Source: Ignavibacteriota bacterium (lineage in GTDB: Bacteria; Bacteroidota; Ignavibacteria; Tepidaquicellales; OLB5). Taken from it: DNA of 57,713 nucleotides. The notes beneath the pieces were generated by a model that was given only the letters and a program-made list of their open reading frames with translations, had not been told where the DNA came from and searched no databases. Shown here piece after piece: positions 44,384 to 53,937 of this stretch (position 1 is its first letter; every line of letters starts with the position of its first letter). The position numbers and the translations under genes were made by a program. Location of the stretch: positions 1 to 57,713 of the forward strand of contig RPQH01000019.1 of the NCBI GenBank assembly GCA_003820375.1, given 5' to 3'.

Positions 44384-44797
44384 ATGTTAAAATTAAAATT
44401 AGCTTTACTCTCATCTTTCATTATCTCATTGATTCTTTTTATTAGCTGTACAGATAATCCTATGAATGATAAAATAGGATTCCAAGCCAAAGGACAATCC
44501 GGCAGCACAGATGAATCTTGTTCTACATGCTGGTTGATTATATTTGATCATTTGAATAATAATCAACCTGTTCCTTATGCACATGTTTATGTTAAATATC
44601 TGCCAACCGGTTATGTTCACTTTAATGGGGATTCAGATGAAAATGGATTGACAGGTTTTTACTGGGAAGGTATGGATTTACCAGTGGGATGGTGGCGTGT
44701 AGATGCTTCAACTCCGTTTTTTGAGGGGCATAATGAATTTTATTGGGATGGAGAAAGCTATAAGTATGTTGATGTACTTATGATTGGTGTTGATTAA
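44384..44797 (+). CDS. Small lipoprotein
   Basis: A 137-residue protein with lipobox LFISCTDN (Cys22) and a ribosome-binding site AAAGGA before the ATG. The mature part has a strand-rich sequence (PVPYAHVYVKYLPTGYVHFNGDSDENGLTGFYWEGMDLPVGWWRVDAS) with the shape of a small carboxypeptidase-regulatory or CnaB-like Ig fold. This is a guess from the pattern A-x-V-x-V...T-D-x-x-G-x-F. A CSTC pair of Cys lies near residue 47. It precedes a secreted propeller-like gene and is separated from it by a hairpin. Confidence 0.72.
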   Translation: MLKLKLALLSSFIISLILFISCTDNPMNDKIGFQAKGQSGSTDESCSTCWLIIFDHLNNNQPVPYAHVYVKYLPTGYVHFNGDSDENGLTGFYWEGMDLPVGWWRVDASTPFFEGHNEFYWDGESYKYVDVLMIGVD

Positions 44798-44811
44798 ATT
44801 TTATTAATCCC

Positions 44812-44854
44812 GGACTGCTGAAAGGACGTAAACATTACAAGCTTTCAACAGTCC
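44812..44854 (+). terminator. Terminator between the lipoprotein and secreted propeller genes
   Basis: GGACTGCTGAAAG (44812-44824) pairs with CTTTCAACAGTCC (44842-44854) with one mismatch, around 17 bases, followed after a few bases by TTTTT. It ends 20 bases before the next start codon. Confidence 0.6.
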
Positions 44855-44874
44855 ATCTAATTTTTAAAAGTAAA

Positions 44875-46617
44875 ATGAAAATAATTTATTTATTAATTTT
44901 TTCCTGTTTAATCACGCACTCTCAATTACAAGATGAGAATATGGTTGGATATCATTTTAAAAATGGTCAAATATCTTTATACCCCGGGCTGAAGTTAATA
45001 AATTTTAATGATAAAAATATTGATAGAAATAATAAGCAGGCGTTCTCACAAAAAAATAATACACAATTTGGACGGTACAATAATAAATCATTTGTAAGGT
45101 ATTGCGTTCATGAGCATTATTCAACAAGCTTAAGTAATGATATAACCGGGAATGGTTTATATTCTCTTGTAGCATGGGAGATGAATTTAGATAGGGTTTC
45201 ATGTTACAATAATATAAATTTTTTTCCTTGTAATTATAGTGTCAATCCTTTACCGTTTTGGGAATACAAGCTGCCTGAACAAAATATGGGTAATAGAAAC
45301 AGTGTGTCCAGCTCTTCATCCGGAGATTACGTAGTTGCCAGCGACTTCGATTTTTTTATTTTTTTATTCAATGGATTAAATGGCTCGCTAATTTGGAATT
45401 ACCAAATACCATACACATTTTATCAAACAAGTACGGTAGCCATAACAAATTCAGGAAATTTCATAATTTGTGCGTTAAATAATAGATATCCGAATATACC
45501 TGAGGCTAAATATTTATTAGGTTTTAATAAGGATTCAAATATTCCAATATGGCTAACGGAAATTCCGATAGATTCTTCCGTGAATATTCAATACCAAGGA
45601 ATTTCAGGAATAAGGATATCAGGAAATGACTCCTTGGCTATTGTATCAAATTACTATAAATTTTTCATAATAAATGTTTCTACAGGAGAAATGATTTATT
45701 GGAACTGGAATAATCCCTATTATCATAATAATAACGGTTTTGGATGGAGTCAGGGAATAAGCGGGGATGGCTCTATTTTAGCTATAGCTAATTATTATGG
45801 ATATGTAAGAATTTATAAATGGAATGGAAATACTTATGAATACTTATGGGAAGATCAGGAACCTCCGGGTGAAAGATATAACTGGATAAATTGTGTAGAT
45901 GTATCGGAAGATGGCTCAATGGTGGCTGCCGGAACATTGAATTTTATAGATTATCAGAATTATATCTATTGTGGAAAAGTTAAATTTTATAGAGTGTATT
46001 CAGGAAATAATCCAATTTGGACTCATACTGATAGCTGTGAAGGTGTAAATGATGTTTCATTTTCAAAAAACGGGAAAATACTTTGTGCTGCAACAGGAGG
46101 TAAATATGGAGACCCTTCACTTCCGAATTTGCTGGTATTTAAAACAACTGCAAATATAAATATTCCAATTTTTGCAGTAAGTGATTCCGGCTCTTTCTTA
46201 AGATGCAGTATATCTGACGATGGAACGACAGTTATAGGAAGCGGTGATAAAGTGCATGTAAATCATTTTGGTATGGGTGGAATGTATTATAATTTAAGTA
46301 TTGATACTTCTGCAGAACCTATAGGGATCATAGCTAATGAAAAAAATGTACCTGAAAAATTTTACTTATCGCAAAATTATCCCAATCCATTTAATCCTAA
46401 AACAATTATCCATTATCAATTACCAATTAACAATTACGTTAAGCTAACTATCTTTGATGCATTGGGAAGAGAAATAGGAACTCTTGTAAATGAAAAACAA
46501 AGTGCAGGAAGTTATAATGTTGAATGGGATGGGACCAATTATTCATCGGGTTTATATTTTTATAAGATTGAATGCGATGGATTTACAGATGTGAAGAAGA
46601 TGATACTTATCAAATGA
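44875..46617 (+). CDS. Secreted beta-propeller-like protein with type IX sorting domain
   Basis: A 580-residue protein beginning with a hydrophobic signal (MKIIYLLIFSCLI). Residues about 130-470 have WD/propeller-like repeated strands (for example SLIWNYQIP, GYVRIYKWNGN, SMVAAGTLN, GKILCAATGGKYG, TTVIGSGDKVH). The last 80 residues are a type IX sorting domain: NYPNPFNPKTIIHYQLP, LGREIGTLVNEKQ, SGLYFYKIECDGFTDVKKMILIK. It resembles the sorting domain of the nuclease-family gene at 23404-24645 at both protein and DNA level. Function of the body is unknown; an adhesive or surface-exposed role is an inference. Confidence 0.85.
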   Translation: MKIIYLLIFSCLITHSQLQDENMVGYHFKNGQISLYPGLKLINFNDKNIDRNNKQAFSQKNNTQFGRYNNKSFVRYCVHEHYSTSLSNDITGNGLYSLVAWEMNLDRVSCYNNINFFPCNYSVNPLPFWEYKLPEQNMGNRNSVSSSSSGDYVVASDFDFFIFLFNGLNGSLIWNYQIPYTFYQTSTVAITNSGNFIICALNNRYPNIPEAKYLLGFNKDSNIPIWLTEIPIDSSVNIQYQGISGIRISGNDSLAIVSNYYKFFIINVSTGEMIYWNWNNPYYHNNNGFGWSQGISGDGSILAIANYYGYVRIYKWNGNTYEYLWEDQEPPGERYNWINCVDVSEDGSMVAAGTLNFIDYQNYIYCGKVKFYRVYSGNNPIWTHTDSCEGVNDVSFSKNGKILCAATGGKYGDPSLPNLLVFKTTANINIPIFAVSDSGSFLRCSISDDGTTVIGSGDKVHVNHFGMGGMYYNLSIDTSAEPIGIIANEKNVPEKFYLSQNYPNPFNPKTIIHYQLPINNYVKLTIFDALGREIGTLVNEKQSAGSYNVEWDGTNYSSGLYFYKIECDGFTDVKKMILIK

Positions 46618-46655
46618 CAAACAGTTATTAATATTATGTCTCTAAAATATTGTAA

Positions 46656-47240
46656 TTAAAATTTCACAATCGTAATACTTCTGTGGTTCAGAACTTCATA
46701 AGTATCTATATTATCAACAGATAAATTCTTTCTGGCGTTTTTAATCTCGTCGTTTATGTCGCTACCTTTAAGAGTAATTAATCTGCCGCCGGGCTTTAGT
46801 AAATTAACTGACCATTTTACAAGGTTGTCAAGCGGTGCAACAGAGCGGGCTGTTATATAATCAAAGGATTTTTTGTACGGACTTCTTTTGCCCAGGTCCT
46901 CAGCCCTCGAGCTTACTGCTGTTATATTATTTAACTGAAGCTTTGATATAATATCTTTTACAACATTAATCTTCTTTGAGATTGAATCAACCAGTGTAAC
47001 ATTGAGTAAAGGTTTATGTATTTTAATCACGATTCCCGGAAAGCCCCCGCCCGTGCCAAGGTCCAGTAAACTTTTGCTTTTATCATTATCAATGTAATCA
47101 AGATACAACCTGCTGTCTTCAATCAGGTCATACACATTCTCTTTCTTTCTTGAAACAATATTTATTTTATCATTCCAATACATTACCATATCATTGAACT
47201 GTTTTTCTTTATCCGTGAATGTGATTTCTGTTATATTCAT
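46656..47240 (-). CDS. rsmG: 16S rRNA (guanine-527-N7) methyltransferase
   Basis: A 194-residue SAM-dependent enzyme. The SAM-binding motif [12 protein letters not shown] is at about 59-70, and the SRAEDLG and [14 protein letters not shown] blocks (about 110-140) match the family. The start codon overlaps the end of mnmG (ATGA), the common pair near chromosomal origins. Loss of this gene is known in other bacteria to give low-level streptomycin resistance. Confidence 0.94.
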   Translation of the reverse strand: MNITEITFTDKEKQFNDMVMYWNDKINIVSRKKENVYDLIEDSRLYLDYIDNDKSKSLLDLGTGGGFPGIVIKIHKPLLNVTLVDSISKKINVVKDIISKLQLNNITAVSSRAEDLGKRSPYKKSFDYITARSVAPLDNLVKWSVNLLKPGGRLITLKGSDINDEIKNARKNLSVDNIDTYEVLNHRSITIVKF

Positions 47241-49126
47241 CCTCTTAAATATATTGCAAGAATAGAAACATCCGAAGGCGAAACACCCGAGATTCGGGCA
47301 GCTTGTCCCAGCGAACTCGGTTTGACTTTTTTTAACTTTTCCATTGCCTCGGTTGATAATGATTTAATTCCGCTGAAATCAAAGTTTTCGCTAATGTGTA
47401 CAGTTTCAGCACTGTTAAATGAGCTAATCTGGTCATACATTCTCTTCATGTATCCTTCATATTTCAATTCAATCTCAATTTGCTCAATTACAGAATTATT
47501 GCTTCTGATTTGAGCAATCAAATTATTATCATTAAACGCATCAATTTGAATGAAATCCTTAAGCTTAATTTCATTTCTTTTTATCATCTGTGCTGTATTT
47601 TCCGACTGAGATGTTGGAGTGGAATTATTTGATAAAAAGAAATCATTAACTGCTGCCGGCTGCAAGTGAGCTGATTTAAAATATTTTATGCCTTCGTTTA
47701 TTAATTCCTGCTTATTGCTTATGGAATTATATTTTTCATCCGGTATTAGACCAAATTCTTTTCCGTACTTGGAGAGTCTTAAATCTGCATTATCCTGTCT
47801 TAATATCAGGCGGTATTCAGCACATGAAGTAAAAATACGATAAGGCTCTTCGGGGCATTTATTTATCAAATCATCAATCAGAACTCCGATATATGCTTCA
47901 GAACGTTTTAAAATAAATGGTTCTTTTCCCCGGATTTTCAGTGCAGCATTAACTCCCGCAATCAACCCCTGTGCAGCAGCTTCTTCATATCCGGATGTGC
48001 CGTTAATCTGCCCGGCAAGATATAATCCTTCAATCAGCTTTGTTTCAAGTGTAAGCTTTGTTTGCTGTGTTGGAAAGAAATCATATTCCACAGCATAACC
48101 CGGGCGAAGCATTTTTACATTCCCAAGACCGGGGATTGTTTTTGCTGCTTTATACTGAATATCAGCAGGCAGGCTTGATGAGAAGCCGTTCATATAGACA
48201 ATGTTTGTTTCCAATCCCTCGGGTTCAAGAAATATCTGGTGACGCGGCTTATCGGAAAAACGGAAAACTTTATCTTCAATCGAAGGGCAATACCTGGGTC
48301 CAATGCCTGTGATTCTTCCGGTAAACATTGGCGAATCATCAAAGCCGGTTCTTAACAATTCATGCGTTTTTGAATTTGTGTAAGTGAGATAGCATGAGAT
48401 TTGTCTCTGCTTAGGAAAACTACCATTTGTAAACATGGAAAAAGGAATTGGCTCGGTATCCCCTGCCTGTTCCTCAGTTGAATTAAAATCTATTGTATTT
48501 TTGTCTAATCTGGGTGGTGTACCGGTTTTTAATCTCCCTGTAATAAAACCCTTTTCAGCCAAATATTTGGATAATCCTTTTGATGTCTTCTCGCCAAATC
48601 TGCCGCCTTCGGTTTTACTGTGACCTGTATGCATGATGGAGTTAAGGAAAGTACCGCTCGATATAACCACTGCCTTACATCCAATTTTATAACCGAATGA
48701 AGTTAATACTCCTTTAATTTTTCCTTCCTCAACGTAAAGCTCATCAATAGTATCCTGAATCAGTTCTACATTTTCACAGCTCAGAAGGTATTCCTTAGCA
48801 GCTTTGGAATACAATTCCCTGTCATTCTGACTCCGAGGTGACCAGATAGCGGGGCCTTTAGAGCGGTTCAAAATCCTGAATTGAATACCCGTCTCATCTG
48901 CAATCCTCCCCATAGCTCCCCCTAGAGCATCAATCTCTTTTACAAGGTGACCCTTTGCAGTGCCGCCGATAGCAGGATTACAAGACATCCTCCCAATAGC
49001 ATCCAAATCCATGGTAACGACTCCCACAGAGCATCCCATACGCGAGGCAGTCCATGCAGCTTCTATGCCTGCGTGCCCTGCACCAATAACAATAATATCG
49101 TAATATTTCTTTATTTTTTCAGTCAT
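47237..49126 (-). CDS. mnmG: tRNA uridine-5-carboxymethylaminomethyl modification enzyme
   Basis: A 629-residue FAD protein that, with MnmE, modifies uridine 34 of certain tRNAs. The FAD-binding [17 protein letters not shown] motif is at about 16-32, and [17 protein letters not shown] and [16 protein letters not shown] are family blocks. Cys residues near 48 (SCNPAIGG) and 278 ([10 protein letters not shown]) match conserved positions. The C-terminal helical domain ends with [19 protein letters not shown]. It starts just after the first of three parS sites; MnmE, its partner, is encoded next on the same strand. Confidence 0.96.
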   Translation of the reverse strand: MTEKIKKYYDIIVIGAGHAGIEAAWTASRMGCSVGVVTMDLDAIGRMSCNPAIGGTAKGHLVKEIDALGGAMGRIADETGIQFRILNRSKGPAIWSPRSQNDRELYSKAAKEYLLSCENVELIQDTIDELYVEEGKIKGVLTSFGYKIGCKAVVISSGTFLNSIMHTGHSKTEGGRFGEKTSKGLSKYLAEKGFITGRLKTGTPPRLDKNTIDFNSTEEQAGDTEPIPFSMFTNGSFPKQRQISCYLTYTNSKTHELLRTGFDDSPMFTGRITGIGPRYCPSIEDKVFRFSDKPRHQIFLEPEGLETNIVYMNGFSSSLPADIQYKAAKTIPGLGNVKMLRPGYAVEYDFFPTQQTKLTLETKLIEGLYLAGQINGTSGYEEAAAQGLIAGVNAALKIRGKEPFILKRSEAYIGVLIDDLINKCPEEPYRIFTSCAEYRLILRQDNADLRLSKYGKEFGLIPDEKYNSISNKQELINEGIKYFKSAHLQPAAVNDFFLSNNSTPTSQSENTAQMIKRNEIKLKDFIQIDAFNDNNLIAQIRSNNSVIEQIEIELKYEGYMKRMYDQISSFNSAETVHISENFDFSGIKSLSTEAMEKLKKVKPSSLGQAARISGVSPSDVSILAIYLRG

Positions 49127-49134
49127 TTGTAAAA

Positions 49135-49240
49135 TGTTTCACGTGAAACATTTGTTATCTACCTGTTTGTGAATTAAAATTGTTTCACGTGAAACATAAA
49201 ATATGCTAAAAACAGCGTTTTTCATGTTTCACGTGAAACA
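49135..49240. promoter_or_regulatory. Three perfect parS sites
   Basis: TGTTTCACGTGAAACA occurs at 49135-49150, 49181-49196 and 49225-49240, all identical and fully palindromic. This is the standard ParB-binding site for chromosome segregation, and such sites cluster near the origin. They fill the 129-base gap between mnmG and mnmE. No parA or parB gene is in the window. Confidence 0.97.
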
Positions 49241-49255
49241 TTGTTAATATGCTAG

Positions 49256-50608
49256 CTACTTTCCTATACAGAACTTTGAAAAGATGTTGTTTAGGATATC
49301 AACATTTGTTGTTTTTCCAATGATTTCCTCCAGGGCATTCATCGCTTCTCTTATTTCTATGGATATAAGCTCATTACCCGAATCGCTTAAAACCAACTTT
49401 CGGGCATTAACAAGATATTCACATGATTTCAACAAAAGAGACTTGTGCCTTTCATTAGTTATTACTAGTTCAGTATTTTCGTTTTTAGCAACAAGTTCAT
49501 TTGCTCTTCTCACCAGCTCTTCCTGAAGTTTCTGCATGTTCTCCCCTGTTACTGCCGAGACGGCTAAACCATCCGGTTTATACTTTACAAGATCTAGCTT
49601 ATTCCTGACAATCAACCTTCCATTGCTAACAGCATTATCCTTGTTAATATTTCCATCATCGGATAAATCCAGAACTTCAAGCACAATATCTGCTTCATTT
49701 ATTTTTTCATAAGAACGTCTTACACCTTCTTTTTCAACTATGTTATCAGTCTCTCTTATCCCTGCCGTATCAATCAGGTTAAATACCACTCCGCCCAGAA
49801 TCAAAAGTTCTTCAATATAATCACGCGTAGTTCCCGGAATGTGGCTGACTATTGCTCTGTTTGTTTGAAGTAAATAATTGAAAATACTTGATTTACCAAC
49901 ATTTGGCTTACCAATAATTGCCAGATTAACTCCATCTTTAATAATTCTTCCCGTATTATAAGATTTTGCCAAATTGTCTATATTTTGTGTAATTTTGTCA
50001 ATTCCCTTTAACAACGTATCATTTGGAATTACATCCAGTCCCTCTTCTGCAAAATCAAGCTCTAATTCCACTAACGAACAGTAGTTTATCAGCTCAGTTC
50101 TTAATTCTTTTACATAATTCGATAAATATCCGCTCAGTTGTTTAATAGCCGCTTTTGAGGCTAATTCAGTCTTAGCTCTTATCAAATCAGATATTGCCTC
50201 TGCCTGTGCAAGGTCCATTTTGCCGTTTAAAAAAGCACGCTTGGAAAACTCACCCGGTTCAGCAGGTTCACATCCTTTTTCTGCCAGCAGCCTGCTGACA
50301 GATCTATACACATAATATCCGCCATGAGTGGAAACTTCTACCACATCTTCACCTGTAAATGAATGCGGCGCTTTAAAAAATGAGCAAACCACTTCGTCTA
50401 TTATCTCATCACCGGAAAAAATGTATCCGTGATGAACTGTGTTGGCACTTATAGATGAAATGTTAACCGGCTCAAGCTTATTACGATTTACAGTAAATAT
50501 TGATGATATTATTTCAAATGAATCTTTACCGCTAATCCTGATTACGGAAACGCTTGATTCACCGATAAGCGATGCCGGTGCAAATATTGTTGATAACTGT
50601 GTATGCAT
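49256..50608 (-). CDS. mnmE: tRNA modification GTPase
   Basis: A 450-residue GTPase partner of MnmG. The N-terminal domain contains the FTGEDVVEVSTHGG folate-binding block (about 77-90). The central G domain has IIGKPNVGKSS (G1), DTAGIRETD (G3) and RNKLDL (G4). The protein ends in FCIGK, the C(I/L)GK motif with the catalytic Cys. Length is normal. It reads away from dnaA, with the AT-rich origin stretch between them; rpmH, rnpA and yidC, often upstream of mnmE, are not there. Confidence 0.96.
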   Translation of the reverse strand: MHTQLSTIFAPASLIGESSVSVIRISGKDSFEIISSIFTVNRNKLEPVNISSISANTVHHGYIFSGDEIIDEVVCSFFKAPHSFTGEDVVEVSTHGGYYVYRSVSRLLAEKGCEPAEPGEFSKRAFLNGKMDLAQAEAISDLIRAKTELASKAAIKQLSGYLSNYVKELRTELINYCSLVELELDFAEEGLDVIPNDTLLKGIDKITQNIDNLAKSYNTGRIIKDGVNLAIIGKPNVGKSSIFNYLLQTNRAIVSHIPGTTRDYIEELLILGGVVFNLIDTAGIRETDNIVEKEGVRRSYEKINEADIVLEVLDLSDDGNINKDNAVSNGRLIVRNKLDLVKYKPDGLAVSAVTGENMQKLQEELVRRANELVAKNENTELVITNERHKSLLLKSCEYLVNARKLVLSDSGNELISIEIREAMNALEEIIGKTTNVDILNNIFSKFCIGK

Positions 50609-51443
50609 TTTTAGAACCTAAAAGATATACCAATTTGTTCGATTTAACAATGAAAAAGGGATACAATATGTCTAAAGAAACGATTGTCATTAATTTAAAA
50701 TTAAAAAGAATCTGATGAATAACAACAAATCATAAAATTCTCCTCACATACTACTACTCTGTAAAATAATCTACCTGATTATTGAAGTATGGGATTTTCA
50801 ATTACATTTCATGATTATTACCTGCATAAAATAATCATTAATAATGTTAATAATTCATGATTAATGGTAAAACGTTACATTAAAAACGGCGATTCAGATA
50901 TACTATTAGTATAATATACCATATGAATTGAAAAACCGGTGTATAGTTTATATTGCATCTTCCATCTTTTTCATTAACCTGAATTTAGATTTATTTATTT
51001 TGATTTTAACATTCAGTTAATATTTTTCACCATTTTTTAACAAAATTATTATGTGAAAAAAATATTTTTTAATTGTTAAATATTTGATAAAAATAGATTA
51101 AAATTGTGCGGACAACTCTTGACAGTTGAAGCAAATTTAATTATTATGTTTGTGTAATTGTACTTAAAAAAATGTTAATAGATTGTCAACAACCGTTAAC
51201 AAAGTACAATAATCGATTGAAAAAGACTTTAATAAAATTTTAAATTACGAGTTATTAACAATGATTGTTAATATGTGTTCACAAAAGTGCTAAGTCTTTT
51301 ATTATAATAAGTTACGATTCTATACTATTGTTAACTAATAATTTATATACAATAATTTTTGACTAATAAATCTGTCTTTCTTAAAGTAATTTCTAAGCCC
51401 GAATTTAGTTTTGTTAATATATTATAATCAAATAACTGAGTAA
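50609..51443. other. Putative replication origin region (oriC)
   Basis: An 835-base stretch without genes between mnmE and dnaA, very rich in A+T, especially from 51000 on. No classical TTATCCACA DnaA box is seen; the nearest fits are TGTGAAAAA at 51052-51060 (complement TTTTTCACA) and the near-palindrome TGTGTTCACA around 51274. TTGTTAA or its complement occurs at 51037, 51073, 51196, 51255, 51265, 51328 and 51411. ATTAACAATGATTGTTAAT at 51254-51272 is a perfect 19-base palindrome. Location next to dnaA and the parS cluster supports an origin. Confidence 0.65.
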
Positions 51444-52949
51444 GTGTCTATACTAAATTTTCAAAATGAGTTTATAAGCAGCTCGTCACATGTTAATAAC
51501 GAGGATGATTCCAGGGCATCTGCGGTTTGGGCTGCCATTCAGGAAAACGTAAAAAGTAATTTATCTGAACTGAAGTTCAACACATGGTTCAAGCCGATTA
51601 AGGCAAAATCATTTGAGAATAATACTCTCCTGATTTCTGTGCCAAGCCAGGATTATTATGACATGATAATCTCACGCTTTGGTGATATTGTATCAAAAGC
51701 ACTTGTATCAATACTTGGAAATGATGGCAAGCTTATATATCAAATTGAGAATACTCATATACATCATACAGACACAATAACTGTAAATCAAAATAATTTT
51801 GAACAAAGTACCGGTTCTTCAGCACCTTTACAGCAAAAATTGGGTTTCAATGATTACGGAAATATGACTGAACCTATACATCAACCATATAACTCAACGT
51901 CAGGATTATCGTATAAACCAATGTGCTTGTTAAATCCTGAGTACACGTTTGATAATTTTGTTAAGGGCAAAAGCAATGAGTTTGCCACAGCAGCCGCTTT
52001 GTCTATTTCTAACCGTCCCGGCGCACAGTATAATCCCCTGATGATTTATGGCGGTGTGGGTCTGGGTAAAACACATCTTATACAGGCAATCGGAAATCAC
52101 CTGAAGAACACTATTCCTGAATGCAAGGTGATGTATATTTCAGGACCGGAGTTTACTACAAGCTTTGTTCAAAGCATCCGTTCAAATAAAGTTCATGAGT
52201 TTGAGAGGCATTATAAATCACTCGATATTCTTATTGTTGATGACATCCAGTTCCTTGAAGGCAAGGAAAGTACACAGGATTCATTCTTCCAGATATTTAA
52301 CTCACTATACCAGTTAAGGAAACAAATAGTACTTTCATGTGATAAACCGCCTCATCAGCTTGAGGGATTGGAAGAAAGATTGATTACCAGGTTCCAGTGG
52401 GGATTAACGGTTGATATCCAGCCGCCGGACCTTGAAACAAGAATTGCTATCTTAAACAAAAAGTGTGAAGCCGAGAAAGTCTCTGTAACTTATGATGTGC
52501 TTGAGTTCATTGCTCTGAACATTAAAGATAATATCCGTTCACTTGAGGGATGTTTGAAGAGCATTATATTCGATGCAGAGATGTCACGCATGCAGATAGA
52601 CCTTGATATAGCAAAACGCAGCGTTGTGAAGTTCGGTGTATTGAAGAACCGCAAGCAGAACCTGGATATAAGTACAATTATTGCAGTTGTATCCAAGTTC
52701 TTCAATATTGATGAAGCATTGCTCAGGCTGAAAACCAAGAGGCAGGAAATTGTAACGGCAAGGCATGCGGCAATGTACCTGGCAAAAGAGCTGACCAATT
52801 GCTCACTGCAGACCATAGGAGCTCACTTTGGAGGAAGAAATCACGCAACTGTTATCCATGCAGTAAAATGCATCGAAGAAGGAATCATCAACGATAAATC
52901 CTTTGCCGAAAAGATACAGCAGTTGAAAGAGAATCTCCTTACGAGCTGA
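51444..52949 (+). CDS. dnaA: Chromosomal replication initiator DnaA
   Basis: A 501-residue initiator that binds and opens the origin. Domain I (about 27-95) starts SAVWAAIQENVKSNLSELKFNTWFKPI; a variable linker follows; the AAA+ domain has Walker A YGGVGLGKTHLIQ (202-214) and Walker B LIVDDIQFLEGK. The C-terminal DNA-binding domain has the RHAAMYLAKELTNCSLQTIGAHFGGRNHATVIHAV signature. The start is a GTG at 51444: an in-frame stop lies directly before it and the next ATG is inside domain I. The ribosome-binding site is weak. A tandem array and then a terminator follow. Confidence 0.96.
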   Translation: MSILNFQNEFISSSSHVNNEDDSRASAVWAAIQENVKSNLSELKFNTWFKPIKAKSFENNTLLISVPSQDYYDMIISRFGDIVSKALVSILGNDGKLIYQIENTHIHHTDTITVNQNNFEQSTGSSAPLQQKLGFNDYGNMTEPIHQPYNSTSGLSYKPMCLLNPEYTFDNFVKGKSNEFATAAALSISNRPGAQYNPLMIYGGVGLGKTHLIQAIGNHLKNTIPECKVMYISGPEFTTSFVQSIRSNKVHEFERHYKSLDILIVDDIQFLEGKESTQDSFFQIFNSLYQLRKQIVLSCDKPPHQLEGLEERLITRFQWGLTVDIQPPDLETRIAILNKKCEAEKVSVTYDVLEFIALNIKDNIRSLEGCLKSIIFDAEMSRMQIDLDIAKRSVVKFGVLKNRKQNLDISTIIAVVSKFFNIDEALLRLKTKRQEIVTARHAAMYLAKELTNCSLQTIGAHFGGRNHATVIHAVKCIEEGIINDKSFAEKIQQLKENLLTS

Positions 52950-52954
52950 AAATA

Positions 52955-53010
52955 GTTTGTAAAGTTTATAAGGTTTATAAAGTTCATAAGGTTTGTAAGA
53001 TATATAAAGT
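52955..53010 (+). repeat. 9-base tandem array after dnaA
   Basis: AGTTTATAAGGTTTATAAAG and similar units (GTTTATAAG) start about 6 bases after the dnaA stop. In the direction of the gene the unit is the same GGTTTATAA seen after the oligopeptidase and nuclease-family genes, although dnaA lies on the other strand. Confidence 0.8.
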
Positions 53011-53043
53011 AATTTTTATGGAGTGCATTAACCGTGTTAATGC

Positions 53044-53077
53044 AAAAAGCGGGTGAAAATTTTCATCCGCTTTTTTT
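53044..53077 (+). terminator. Terminator of dnaA
   Basis: AAAAAGCGGGTGAAAA pairs with TTTTCATCCGCTTTTT (one G-T pair), with almost no loop, followed by more T. It lies about 95 bases past the dnaA stop codon. Confidence 0.88.
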
Positions 53078-53087
53078 ATTGCATTAA

Positions 53088-53315
53088 TTGTCTGAATCAC
53101 AGATTACACTGATAAGACAGATGACACAGATATTGAAATTTCGTTACCAAACAGGATATTGTTTATGTGAAGAGAATTGAAATCAGTGACATCAGTATAA
53201 TCAGTGTAATCAGTGTAATCTGCGATTCAGACCTTATCAGTGTAATCTGTGATTCAAACCTTATCAGTGTAATCTGTGATTCAGACCTTATCAGTGTAAT
53301 CTGCGATTCAGACAA
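53088..53315. repeat. 27-base tandem array with inverted end
   Basis: From about 53190 to 53313 the unit CTTATCAGTGTAATCTGTGA plus TTCAGAC (27 bases) is repeated about four times. At 53088-53116 the same word occurs in inverse orientation, pairing with 53287-53315 over 29 bases with one mismatch. Because 27 is a multiple of three, an open frame runs through the array, but it looks non-coding. The gap from dnaA to the next lipoprotein (52950-53364) has no gene. Confidence 0.75.
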
Positions 53316-53364
53316 CCAGCATTCCGGGAATGCCAATGCAACCATTCATGTTATCCATTTTAAA

Positions 53365-53934
53365 ATGATTGAACATAAAACCAGATTACTGCTTTTACTT
53401 TTTATTACATTATTACTTTTCTCTTCCTGCAAGCAGCCGGTAAGAACTCCCATATCCTACGAGCTGCCGAAGGGCTATACAGGCTGGGTAACTGTCCGGT
53501 ATGAAAAAAAGAATGCTCCGGCACTTGAAAAGGAACAAGGAAAATATCACATTAAAATTTCACCTGATGGATTTGCAGAAACCTCATCCCCGGTTGAAAA
53601 CGGCTGGGCGGAAGATGAATATTACTGGATGGATGGGAATAATAAATTTGTTCTGCCGCAATACACAAATGATAAAACATCAATGATACATGCCGGGTCA
53701 TATTCGTCACCGTCATACCAGACTTTTGTTAAGCTTGATACACTTGAAATTGGCAAGGAAGTGGTCCTGTACGATGGCAGCAGGGTAACAAAGCTGGATA
53801 ACGTTGGCGGAGTAAGCTACAAGAGCGGAAGATTTTTGCTGTTCAGGTTTTATGTCAGCAGCCAGCTTGAAGATATATGGGATTTTGCAAATAAGAAATT
53901 ACCTGCAGTACCGAAAGAGCATGAGCTATGGTGA
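53365..53934 (+). CDS. Lipoprotein of unknown function
   Basis: A 189-residue lipoprotein with hydrophobic signal and lipobox LFSSCKQ (Cys about 18). The mature part starts with YELPKGYTGWVTVRYEKKNAPAL, a strand pattern seen in small secreted domains with a P-x-GYTGWV signature, then continues with mixed strands. No catalytic motif. I start it at 53365 because the residues encoded further upstream come from the 27-base array (DLISVICDS repeated) and precede a normal lipoprotein signal. The stop codon is followed 3 bases later by a tandem array. Confidence 0.8.
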   Translation: MIEHKTRLLLLLFITLLLFSSCKQPVRTPISYELPKGYTGWVTVRYEKKNAPALEKEQGKYHIKISPDGFAETSSPVENGWAEDEYYWMDGNNKFVLPQYTNDKTSMIHAGSYSSPSYQTFVKLDTLEIGKEVVLYDGSRVTKLDNVGGVSYKSGRFLLFRFYVSSQLEDIWDFANKKLPAVPKEHELW

Positions 53935-53937
53935 TGG

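Noticed and set aside
50641..50760. Possible small gene upstream of mnmE
   Set aside because: Only a very short open frame without a family match; more likely part of the origin region.
53190..53313. CRISPR-like array
   Set aside because: Units follow each other without unique spacers, and there are no cas genes; it is a plain tandem repeat. The same applies to the 8-15 base arrays elsewhere.
53167..53364. Longer start for the lipoprotein at 53365, adding 66 residues
   Set aside because: The extra residues are translated from the 27-base tandem array (DLISVICDS repeated) and are followed by a normal lipoprotein signal starting at Met.
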